Positions 46,131 to 55,700 of a stretch of DNA of 64,000 nt are shown in pieces. Below the pieces are notes generated by a model. The model was not told the DNA's origin. It saw nothing but the letters and a program-made list of their open reading frames with translations, and did no database searches. A program made the translations under genes and the position numbers. How positions within the stretch are numbered: position 1 is the first letter of the stretch; each line of letters starts with the position of its first letter. The DNA comes from CAVSQX01 sp963730225 (lineage in GTDB: Bacteria; Planctomycetota; Phycisphaerae; Tepidisphaerales; Tepidisphaeraceae), in contig CAVSQX010000001.1 in assembly GCA_963730225.1 (NCBI GenBank), positions 1,054,001 to 1,118,000 of the forward strand, given 5' to 3'.

Positions 46131-47093
46131 TCATATCTGATAATCCAAGAACTCGTTTCCGGAACGCGGACGACTTCGGCGATCACGATATTTCAGTTTG
46201 GGAGGCTCGTTGGTGACGCGATTGTGCGGCGGAACGCTTTGGGTGATGAACACGTTGCCGCCGATCACCGCGCCTTCGCCGATGATCGTATCGCCGCCGA
46301 GAATGGTCGCTCCGGAATAAATGACCACTTTGTTCTTAATGGTGGGATGGCGCTTCTGGCCTCGCAGGGCCTGGCCGAATTCCGGGGCCAACGCCCCGAG
46401 CGTCACGCCTTGATAGATCTTCACGTGGTCGCCGATTTCGGTGGTTTCGCCGATCACGACGCCGGTGCCGTGATCGATGAAAAAGCTGCGGCCGAGCTGG
46501 GCGCCGGGATGAATGTCGATGCCGGTGAGATTGTGAGCGTGCTCGGTCATGATCCGCGGGAGCAGCGGGACGGGCATTTTGTAGAACTCGTGAGCCAGGC
46601 GCTGAACGCAAATGGCGTAAAGGCCGGGATAGCTGAAGATCGCTTCATCGGTGCTCTGGGCGGCCGGATCGCTGTCGAAAGCGGCCTGAACGTCCAGGGA
46701 AAGCATTTCGCGCACAGCCGGAATCGCGGTGAAGAAGTCAGCGACGTTTTGAGCGGCCCGCTGATCGCAGTCGGTGCATTCGCGCCCGTCGTCGGCATCG
46801 CCGGGGATTTGGCGCTGATAGCGCAGGCAATGGCGAACCTGCTCGTAGAGCTTGTCGGTCAGTTCGGTGAGAAGTTCGCCGACGCGGTAGGTGATGTTCG
46901 CGGAGGTCAAACCCTGTTTGCCGAAGTATCCGGGAAAGACCAATTGCCTGAGCAGTTCGATGCACTCGACGATCTGGTCGCGGCTGGGGAGATAGACGCG
47001 GTTCAGGTGCTTCATCCGCGGCTCGTTGACGACGCTTTTGACAAGCGCTTCAACGACTCGCGGCAATTCCTGATTCAGTTCGTTGCGATCCAT
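46131..47093 (-). CDS. cysE: Serine O-acetyltransferase (EpsC/CysE type)
   Basis: 320 residues. It acetylates serine for cysteine synthesis. The C-terminal left-handed beta helix contains GIDIHPGAQLGRSFFIDHGTGVVIGET, quoted in part, with the catalytic His in DHGTGVVIGE and the Asp/His pair, plus KIYQGVTLGAL and HPTIKNKVVIYSGATILGG. The long N-terminal helical domain and short C-terminal tail match the larger EpsC-like form. Four Cys in the linker (RECTDCDQ) might form a small metal site, which is unusual. It is 31 bases downstream of the hydroxypyruvate-isomerase-like gene on the same strand. Confidence 0.93.
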   Translation of the reverse strand: MDRNELNQELPRVVEALVKSVVNEPRMKHLNRVYLPSRDQIVECIELLRQLVFPGYFGKQGLTSANITYRVGELLTELTDKLYEQVRHCLRYQRQIPGDADDGRECTDCDQRAAQNVADFFTAIPAVREMLSLDVQAAFDSDPAAQSTDEAIFSYPGLYAICVQRLAHEFYKMPVPLLPRIMTEHAHNLTGIDIHPGAQLGRSFFIDHGTGVVIGETTEIGDHVKIYQGVTLGALAPEFGQALRGQKRHPTIKNKVVIYSGATILGGDTIIGEGAVIGGNVFITQSVPPHNRVTNEPPKLKYRDRRSRPRSGNEFLDYQI

Positions 47094-47124
47094 GATTCAC
47101 CCGAGGGTTATCGTAGTGCGGCGA

Positions 47125-47892
47125 CTAAACATCGCAAACCTCCACGGCTTGACGCAGCGAGGCGATGGGATTGCGGCGAGGAATAAATTCATGAGCGACG
47201 TAGCCGGTGAATCCGCTGGATGCGATGGCCCGCATGATGGCGGGATAGAACAGTTCCTGAGTTGCGTCGATATCGTGCCGGCCCGGCACGCCGGCGGTGT
47301 GATAATGGCCGATCGCGGCAAAGTGGCGCTGGATCGTGGCGATCACATCGCCTTCCTGCACCTGCATGTGATAAATGTCGTAGAGCAGCTTGAATCGCTC
47401 CGAGGCGACTCGATTCACCAGATCCACGCCCCACTCGCCGCGGCTGCACATGTACCGCGGATGATTCAATTTGCTGTTGAGAAGCTCCATGCAGAGCGTC
47501 ACTTTTTTCTTCTCCGCAAGAGCCAGGACTTTTTTCAAGGCCGCGGCGCAGTTCTTCAGGCCGCGCTCATCACCAATTTTCGGCGAGCAGTTTCCGGAGA
47601 AGCAGATGACGTTGGGAAAACCGGCGGCGGCCGTGTGCTCGATGGCGGCGCGGATTTTTCCCAGGCACTCGGAACGATTCGTCGGGTCGTTGAGTCCCTT
47701 TTCGATGGAATGCGACGGGGTCATGGTGCAGATCAGGCCGTGCTTCTGAAGTGCGCTCCACTGATCCGGCTCGACAAGGTCGATCCCGGCCAGGCCCATG
47801 GCGGCGGCGTGAGATGCCAGCGTTTGCAGGGGAACTTTGGGAAAGCACCAGCGGCAGACACTTTGTCGGATTGCAGGGGATTTGGGTTTCAA
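47125..47892 (-). CDS. Hydroxypyruvate isomerase-like TIM-barrel protein (Hyi family)
   Basis: 255 residues. It is an AP-endonuclease-2-type TIM barrel: a short N-terminal Arg/Trp segment SVCRWCF, then LAGIDLVEPDQW, VICFSGN, TLCMELLNSK (Glu ligand), LLYDIYHMQVQEGD (Asp and His ligands), GHYHTAGVPGRHDID and YVAHEFIP (last Glu). The combination GRHD and YDIYHMQ is typical of hydroxypyruvate isomerases rather than xylose isomerase. It interconverts hydroxypyruvate and tartronate semialdehyde in the family reference; other keto sugars are possible. Upstream of cysE in the same orientation. Confidence 0.85.
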   Translation of the reverse strand: MKPKSPAIRQSVCRWCFPKVPLQTLASHAAAMGLAGIDLVEPDQWSALQKHGLICTMTPSHSIEKGLNDPTNRSECLGKIRAAIEHTAAAGFPNVICFSGNCSPKIGDERGLKNCAAALKKVLALAEKKKVTLCMELLNSKLNHPRYMCSRGEWGVDLVNRVASERFKLLYDIYHMQVQEGDVIATIQRHFAAIGHYHTAGVPGRHDIDATQELFYPAIMRAIASSGFTGYVAHEFIPRRNPIASLRQAVEVCDV

Positions 47893-47984
47893 GGCGATTT
47901 TTCCTCGATGTCATTTTTTAGGCCAAGCCGGTCGATAATAAGTCCATTGAGGTCCGCGCGGCAATTCCCAGGGGTAGCCGGCTT

Positions 47985-50079
47985 ATGCGCTTTACGGTCG
48001 AAAGAAAGATGCTCGCGGGTCTTGGCGCGATTCTTCTGTTGATGATCGTCGTCGGCGCGGTCTGCGACCACAGCATGTCGGAATTGTCGGCCAGCTCGAG
48101 GCGGGTGGAGCGCATGCAGGAAACCCGCCACAGTGCTCGGGATGTTCTGATCGCCATGGACGATCTGGAGACGGGATTGCGCGGATATGTCATCACGGGT
48201 CAGGACCCATTCCTGGACCCGTATCACGCCGCATCGGCGGTGGTGGATCAACGGATGGCGGAATTGTCGACGCAAATGGGGGCGGGCTCGGGGCCATCGA
48301 ATCCATTCGCGCAGTTGCAGTCGCTGATCGTTGCGGAACGGGATTTTTCGCAGAGCACGGTCGAGCTCCGGCGCAGCGCGGGGCTCGAGGCGGCCGCGGC
48401 GGCGATCAGGGGTGGTCGCGGAAAACAATTGATGGATGAAATCCGTGGGGCCATCGGGCTAATCGTGCAGACGCAAGATGCGAGCCTGACGGCCGACAAC
48501 CAACTGGCCGAGCAACAGGCCCGGCGCACAATCTGGATCATCCGCGCCGCCAGTGTGATGGGTACGCTGCTGGTTTTGGGGGCGTACCTTTTGATCCACC
48601 ACGATCTGGGCCAGCGTCGCCGAGCCGAGAATCAGCTGCGCGAAAGCGAAGAGCGGTTTCGAACCCTGGTGGATAGCGCCAAGGACTATGCGATCTACGC
48701 GCTGGACAAAGAGGGGTGCGTACAGACATGGAACGCCGGCGCACGGCGCATCAAAGGATATGAAGCGGATGAAATTGTCGGGCAACACTTTTCGCGGTTT
48801 TACCTTCCGGAAGATGTTCGAGCGGGCAAACCGGCGCGCGACCTGATGCTGGCGAGCGAAAATGGGCAGTACGAAGAAGAGGGCTGGCGAGTGCGGAAGG
48901 ACGGATCGCGCTTCTGGGCCAATGTTGTGATCGCCCGGCTGACGGACGATCGCGGACAGCACGTGGGCTTCTCGAAAATCACTCGCGATCTGACCGAACG
49001 GCAGCGGGCCGAGGAACAGTTCAGCAGCTTTTTCACTTACGCGCTGGATCTGCTTTGCATCGCGGGAATGGACGGATATTTCAAACGGCTGAACCCCGCA
49101 TGGGAGAAGGTGTTTGGATACACGCCGCAGGAACTGTGCGCGACGCCGTACCTGGATTTTGTGCATCCGGACGATCGGGGGGCAACGCTGGCGGTGGCCA
49201 AGCAGGTGGAGGCGGGAGAACGGGTGCTGAAATTTGAGAATCGATATCGGTGCAAGGACGGATCGTATCGCTGGCTGACGTGGACGTCGGTCTTGTCGTC
49301 CGATGGGCAGCATTACGCAGCGGCGCGCGATGTTACGGACAGTCGTAACGCGGCCAACGCCATCGCGGAACTCAATGCGGCGCTGGGGCGTCAGAATGCG
49401 CAGCTGGAAGCGGCGAATAAAGAACTGGAGGCGTTCAGTTATTCCGTATCGCACGACCTTCGGGCCCCGCTGCGCGGTCTGGATGGATTCAGCCAGGCGT
49501 TGCTGGAGGATTACGCGCCTCGGCTGGACGAGGAAGGGCGCGACCATCTGAACCGCATCCGGGCTGCCAGCCAGCGCATGGCCCAGTTGATCGACGACAT
49601 GCTGAATCTGTCGCGGGTATCTCGTGTGGAACTCTCGCGGAGGAAAGTGGATTTGAGCCAACTGGCCCGCGACGTGGTGCAGGAAATTCGCGGGCAATCA
49701 CCGCAGCGGGAGGTGGAGGTGACCATCGCCGACGGCCTGACCGCCGACGCGGACAGCCGGCTGATGCGACTGGTTCTGCAAAATCTTTTTGGAAACGCGT
49801 GGAAATTCACGGCAAAACAGCCGGCGGCGCGGATCGAATTTGGCTCGATGGAAAAGGACGAGAGCGCGGGAGTTTTTCGTTCGGGACAACGGAGTCGGAT
49901 TCGACATGGCATACGCAGATAAGCTGTTTGGCGCATTCCAGCGATTGCATTCGATGACCGAGTTCGGTGGAACCGGCGTCGGGCTGGCGACGGTGCAGCG
50001 AATCATTCACCGTCACGGTGGAAAGATCCGCGCCGATGCGGCCGTGAATCGGGGCGCCTGTTTTTACTTTACGATTTGA
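47985..50079 (+). CDS. Membrane histidine kinase: CHASE3-PAS-PAS-HisKA-HATPase (frame break near 49875)
   Basis: About 698 residues. TM1 (MLAGLGAILLLMIVVGA) and TM2 (ASVMGTLLVLGAYLLIHH) flank a CHASE3-like helical sensor with the typical METGLRGYVITGQDPFL-like segment (DDLETGLRGYVITGQ). Two PAS domains follow (FRTLVDSAKDYAIYALD and FFTYALDLLCIAGMD). The phospho-acceptor His490 is in SYSVSHDLRAPLRGL. The N box is NLFGNAWKFT. At TTTTT (49873-49877) an extra T breaks the frame; the next frame gives VRDNGVGFDMAYADKLF and FGGTGVGLATVQRIIHRHGG, the ATP-lid G boxes. It is followed by a response regulator gene and a hybrid kinase. Confidence 0.9.
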
Positions 50080-50112
50080 CGAAGATTAGTTATTGCAGAA
50101 AAGGAAGAGTTT

Positions 50113-50550
50113 ATGCCTGACAAAGTCATTCTGCTGGTGGAAGACAATCCAGATGATGAGAAACTGACAGTACGGGCGCTAAAGAAGAACAATGTCGCCA
50201 ACGATGTCGTGGTGGCACGCGACGGAGTTGAAGCGCTGGATTTTCTGTTCGGCACCGGCAGCCGTGCGGGTAACCCGCTGAGTCCGTTGCCGGCATTGAT
50301 GCTGCTCGATCTGAAATTGCCGAAGCTCGACGGGTTGGAGGTGCTGCGACGGGTTCGCGCCGATCCGCGGACACGCGGGCTTCCGGTGGTGGTGCTGACT
50401 TCGTCCCGCGAGGAGCAGGATCTGACCAACAGCTACAATCACGGGGCCAATAGCTACATTCGCAAGCCGGTGGATTTCACGCAGTTCACCGATGCGGTTC
50501 GCCAATTGGGGCTTTATTGGCTGGTGCTCAACGAGCTTCCGCCAAGCTGA
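50113..50550 (+). CDS. Single-domain response regulator (CheY/Rcp1-like)
   Basis: 145 residues. A receiver domain only: acidic pair VEDNPDDE, phospho-acceptor Asp66 in LMLLDLKLPKLDGLEV, Thr/Ser switch VVLTSSREEQD and Lys in YIRKPVDF. The longer loop after strand 2 (GTGSRAGNPLSPLP) is typical of the Rcp1-like regulators found next to phytochrome- or PAS-type kinases. It starts 33 bases after the kinase gene and is its probable partner. No output domain is present, so it likely passes phosphate to another protein, possibly the hybrid kinase. Confidence 0.94.
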   Translation: MPDKVILLVEDNPDDEKLTVRALKKNNVANDVVVARDGVEALDFLFGTGSRAGNPLSPLPALMLLDLKLPKLDGLEVLRRVRADPRTRGLPVVVLTSSREEQDLTNSYNHGANSYIRKPVDFTQFTDAVRQLGLYWLVLNELPPS

Positions 50551-50560
50551 AGGAACTTCG

Positions 50561-52507
50561 ATGTCCAAACCGCTTCGGGTGTTGCTGGTTGAAGACTCGC
50601 CGGACAACGCGCGGTTGCTGTTGATGCAACTGAACCGCGCCGGGTGGAGCGTCACGCACGAGCGCGTCGACACGGCCAGGGGCCTTGAGTCGGCGCTGGA
50701 CCGAGATGCGTGGAATCTGGTGATTGCGGATTATGCGATGCCGCAGTTCAGCGGCGAGGCGGCGCTGAGCATGGTTCGGCGGCGCAGGTTGGATCTGCCG
50801 TTCATTCTGGTCTCCGGAAGCGTCGGAGAGGAAGTGGCCGTGCAGGCGATGAAGGCCGGCGCCGATGATTATCTGTTCAAGGGAAATCTTCAGCGGTTGG
50901 CGCCGGCGGTGGAGCGGGAGCTGCGGGAAGCCGAGCGGCGACGCCAGGCTCGGCAGACCGAAAGCGAACTTCGCCAACGCGACGATCAACTGCTGGAAGC
51001 ACAACGACTGGCGCGGTTGGGAAGCTGGCACCTGGATTTGCCGGCAAATCAGGCGGTGTGGTCGGAGGAAGCGTATCGGATTCTGGGACGATCGCCGGGC
51101 GATCCCTCGCTGACACGCGAGGCTTTTTTGGAGTTGCTGGCGCCGCAGGGCCGGCGAGAATTCGAGGAGGCGCTTGGGCAGCCGGATGTCACTCGTATCG
51201 CGCTGGATTGTCAGTTGTCGACTTCCGACGGCGCGGCGCGTTTCATTCACTTGCGCGGCGGAATTGTTCGCGGCCCCGACGGCACGCCGATCGAAGCGGC
51301 GGGAATGCTTCAGGACATCACGGAGCGCACGCTCGCTGAGCAGCGGTTGCGAAAGGCGCATGATGAGCTTGCGGTCGCCAAAGATGCGGCGGAATCGGCC
51401 AATCGGGCCAAGGATCATTTTTTGGCGATTCTCAGCCATGAACTGCGAACACCGTTGACGCCGGTGATGGCGGTGGTGGCCCAGTTTGAGCAGATGACGG
51501 ACCTGCCGGAGGAATTGCAATCGGATTTGGCGATCATCCGCCGAAACGTCGAGATGGAAGCGCGGCTCATCGACGATCTGCTCGATCTGACGCGAATCAT
51601 CCGCAGCAAGATGGAACTGCATTTTGAAGTGGTGGACGCCCACGCGGTGATGGGCGTTGGGCTGGAGATGTTTCAGAAGGAGATTGCGGAGCGGAATCTT
51701 CAAATATCGCTGGACCTGGGGGCGACGGCACATCACGTGTGGGCGGATCCGAATCGATTGCGGCAGATCTTCGGAAATCTGCTCTCCAATGCGGTGAAAT
51801 TCAGTTGCGAAGGCGGTCAGATTTCGCTGCGCTCGCAAAATGGAGAACGAGGCCGACTGGTATTTCAGGTGAGCGATAACGGGATCGGCATCGAGCCGGA
51901 AGTGCTGCCGAGGCTGTTCAACAAATTCGAGCAGGGAGAGCGAACCATCACGCGCCGATTCGGCGGGCTGGGATTGGGGCTGTCGATCGCCAAATCGCTG
52001 GTTGAGATGCATCACGGCAAAATTGATGTCGCCAGCGAGGGACGGGGCAAAGGGTCGACGTTCAGCGTGGAGCTGGATACGACAGCAGCCGATGAGACGC
52101 CGGCGACGGACGAATCCACCGGCGCGGCGACGGCTTTCAAATGGAACGCGAAGCGATGGCGCATTTTGCTGGTGGAGGATCATGCCGACACACGCCGAGT
52201 GCTCGCGCAGCTGCTTGGCGGTTTTGGGTTTGCGGTGACGTCGGTTGGCAGCGTGAAAGACGCGCTCGAAGCGGCGCAGGGAGAGAAGTTTAATCTTTTG
52301 GTCTCCGATATCGCTCTGCCCGACGGGAGCGGACTGGACGTGATCCGCCAACTCAAGGCGAGAAGCCAGATCAGAGGGATTGCCGTCAGCGGCTTTGGCT
52401 TGGACGCGGACATTCAGCGCAGTCGTGAAGCGGGCTTTGAAACACATCTGATCAAGCCGGTCGCTCTGGAAACGCTGCAAAAAACGATCGAAGAGCTTGG
52501 CGATTAG
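50561..52507 (+). CDS. Hybrid histidine kinase: REC-PAS-HisKA-HATPase-REC
   Basis: 648 residues from ATG 50561 (AAGGA six bases before). The N-terminal receiver has Asp57 in LVIADYAMPQF. A PAS domain follows (ARLGSWHLDLPANQAVWSEEAYRILG, quoted in part). The phospho-acceptor His293 is in AILSHELRTPLTPV, and the ATPase part has NLLSNAVKF, VSDNGIGIEPE and GGLGLGLSIAKSLVEMHHG. The C-terminal receiver has Asp583 in LLVSDIALPDGSGLD. There are no membrane segments, so it is a cytoplasmic relay kinase. With the kinase and regulator upstream it forms a three-gene phosphorelay locus. Confidence 0.94.
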   Translation: MSKPLRVLLVEDSPDNARLLLMQLNRAGWSVTHERVDTARGLESALDRDAWNLVIADYAMPQFSGEAALSMVRRRRLDLPFILVSGSVGEEVAVQAMKAGADDYLFKGNLQRLAPAVERELREAERRRQARQTESELRQRDDQLLEAQRLARLGSWHLDLPANQAVWSEEAYRILGRSPGDPSLTREAFLELLAPQGRREFEEALGQPDVTRIALDCQLSTSDGAARFIHLRGGIVRGPDGTPIEAAGMLQDITERTLAEQRLRKAHDELAVAKDAAESANRAKDHFLAILSHELRTPLTPVMAVVAQFEQMTDLPEELQSDLAIIRRNVEMEARLIDDLLDLTRIIRSKMELHFEVVDAHAVMGVGLEMFQKEIAERNLQISLDLGATAHHVWADPNRLRQIFGNLLSNAVKFSCEGGQISLRSQNGERGRLVFQVSDNGIGIEPEVLPRLFNKFEQGERTITRRFGGLGLGLSIAKSLVEMHHGKIDVASEGRGKGSTFSVELDTTAADETPATDESTGAATAFKWNAKRWRILLVEDHADTRRVLAQLLGGFGFAVTSVGSVKDALEAAQGEKFNLLVSDIALPDGSGLDVIRQLKARSQIRGIAVSGFGLDADIQRSREAGFETHLIKPVALETLQKTIEELGD

Positions 52508-52754
52508 CGGTGGCTTGGGGCATCTCGGTTTTGCGACGGCAAACCTTCGCCGGTCCAAAGCCGTACTACCGCAGGAATAGACGGACCTCGAGCGTGCAAA
52601 TTGTGCTAACACAACCCTAACATGGACAGCCCGCACCTGTTTTCGTTAGTCGCCGTGCAATGAAACTTGATATATTGCCGTCGATAAAAGGCAGGGTTGC
52701 CCTCCGAAGCTGGTTGTCCTGAATTGCTCTCCTTATCCGAGCGGAAAAAAGCTT

Positions 52755-55700
52755 ATGTCGAAATTCTTATATCCGCGCGGCGGCAAGAAAAAGCCCCGGC
52801 ATGAATCAGTGGAACCATTGGAAGTTCGTCGGCTGCTAAGCGGCGCCATCAGCGGCGTCGTCGCGTCACCGGCCGCCGCGGGAGACGATTACAGTGCGAC
52901 GGTCTTGTACGCCCTGCCGGGGGATGCCTACAGCTTTAAGCAGGCGTTCGGAGGGCAGGTCGTTGGATTCGCTTACGATCTGACCACCTTCAGCCCCACC
53001 GATGCCGCGCTGTGGACGACTTCGGGCGATATCGTCGACCTGAACACCGCAAGCGACTCCGAGGCCGAAGCCTGGGCCACCGACGGCACGCAGCAGGTTG
53101 GATGGGGAGGCAGCAGCACGGTGGAAGACGCCATGCTCTGGTCGGGCAGCTCCGGCACTGCGGTCAATTTGAATCCATCCGGTTTTTCCAATTCCATCGC
53201 CACCAGCGTCAGCGGATCGCAAGAGGTCGGTTACGGCACGAATTCGGACAGTGCGGACAACGCCCTGCTCTGGACCGGCTCAGCCTCATCTGTGGTTAAC
53301 TTGAATCCGTCTGGGTTTAGCTCATCGGCTATCAACGCCACCGACGGCAGCCAGCAAGTTGGTTTCGGTTCTTCCGATGGGGTGACGCATTTGCTGCTCT
53401 GGTCTGGATCGGCTTCGTCTTACGTCGAGTTGGACCCGGCGGGGTATGTGAATGGCTCGTTACTGGGCGTCGCCAGCGGACAGCAGGTTGGTGACGCGTT
53501 TCTCAATTCCAACCCCGCCAATCCGCATGCCCTGCTCTGGACCGGCTCGGCCGGCTCGGTCGTCGATCTAAATCCGCAAGGGCTGGATGGTTCAATCGCA
53601 TACGACACGAACGGGGTCTATCAGGTGGGCGCGGGGATTCAGGGCAGCAGTTCTTTTGCGTACGTGTGGTCCGGAACCGCCGGCTCAGCGATCAACCTGA
53701 ACAGCCTGTTACCCGCTGGCGGTGGCTGGTTCTACTCGCTGGCGTACTCCGTCGATAAATCCGGCAACATCTACGGGATCGCCACCGGCAGCAATGGAAC
53801 ATACGCCGTCGAATGGTCACCACCTCCGCCGGCCAAGCTTGCCTTTCAGACCATCGCCGGGGCCACGGCCGGTTCGACATTGGGACCGGTGAGCGTCGAT
53901 GTGGAATTTGCCTCGGGCGACACGGATCCATTTGACAACGCCGCCATCACGGTTGCCATCGAGAGCGGGCCGACGGGCGCGACTCTCAGCGGAACCAAAA
54001 CCGAGAACGCCGTGAATGGCATTGCGACGTTTTCTTCGCTTTCGCTGACCGTGGCCGGCAAATACACACTGACCGCTTCCGACAGCGCCGATGGACTGTC
54101 GGGTTTCACATCCAACAGTTTTACAATCACCGCTGCGGCGGCAAGCAAGCTGGTTTATGCCCAGCAGCCCGGAACTACCACGGCGGGATCGGCGATCAGC
54201 CCGGCTGTGTCGTTGGACGTGGAGGACAAATATGGCAACATCGTCACGACCGACACCTCGACGGTTACCATCGCCCCGGCGTCCGAGCCCTCGGGCGGCG
54301 TTCTCACCGGCACGACGTCCGCCGCGGCCAAGAGCGGCGTGGCCACACTGAATAATCTGATCCTCGACACTTCGGGCAGCTACACGCTCAAAGCCACCGA
54401 TGGATCGCTCACCAGCGCCACGTCCAGCAGCTTTACCGTGAATGCTGCGACCGCAACACAATTGGTCCTTGCCAAGGCGTTGGGAACCGCCACGGCCGGC
54501 GCGGCAATCAGCCCGGCGATGACTCTGGATATCGAAGACAAGTTCGGCAATCTGGCCACCAGCAACACGTCGACGGTGAGCATCACGATTGCCAGCGGAC
54601 CCAGCGGCGCCAAGCTGACCGGCACCACATCGGCTGCCGCCAAGAGCGGCGTGGCAACGCTGTCGAATCTGATTCTCGACACGACTGGTGCTTACATGCT
54701 CACGGCGAGCGACGGCTCGCTGACCAGCGTTACCACCGCCAGCTTCAATGTAAATCCCGCGGCCGCAAACAAGCTGGTGATAACGCAAGGCCCGACTCCG
54801 GTGACGGCGGGCATCACCATCGGCCCGGCGATGACCGTGGATGTCGACGATGCATTTGGCAATCTGGTGACCACCAACTCGTCGACAATTACGGTTGGCA
54901 TCGCCAGCGGACCCAGCGGCGCCAAAGTTTCCGGCTCGGCGTCGGCGGCGGCCAGCGGTGGCGTCGCCATGTTGGGCGGAGTGATTCTCGATACGGCTGG
55001 CAACTACACGCTCAAGTTCAGCGACGGCTCGCTCACCAGCGCAACCTCTTCCAGCTTTGCAGTCAGCCCGGCGGCGGCCTCGAAGCTGGCGTTCGTACAA
55101 CAGCCCAGCGGAGCGGCTCCTGGAGTGGCGATCAGCCCGGCGGTGACTGTGGCCGTGGAAGATCAATTCGGCAATGTCATCACCAGCGACAGCTCGACGA
55201 TCAACATGGCCCTTGCGTCGGGCCCCAGCGGCGCGGCCCTGACCGGCACAACCTCCGCCGGCGCGTCCAGCGGCATCGCTTCCTTCTCGAATCTGATTCT
55301 CGCCACCGCGGGCACCGGCTACACGCTGAGGGCCACCGACGGTTCGCTCGCCAGCGCGACTTCGAACAGCTTCAGCATCAGTGCTCCCAACGCCTCGATC
55401 TCGGGAACCATCAGCGCCGGCGGCGTCGGCGTGGCGAATGTGACGGTTTACCTCGATAACAACAACGATAAGACGCTCGACGACGGTGAACTGAGCACGG
55501 TGACCAATTCGTCCGGCGCCTACAGCTTCACCGGCTTGACCGCCGGCACGGACATCGTTCGCCAGATTCTTCCCGCCGGCGACACGCAAACCTCGCCGAC
55601 TGACAACTACGGAATTCACATCACGCTCGCCTCCGGCCAAGTCTCCACGGGCAATAATTTCATCGACACAGTTCCAACCAGTGCGGGCTCGATCTCCGGC

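Noticed and set aside
50528..52636. A 702-codon open frame on the reverse strand
   Set aside because: Antisense to the clear hybrid histidine kinase; His/Arg/Gln-rich composition typical of a GC-rich shadow frame.
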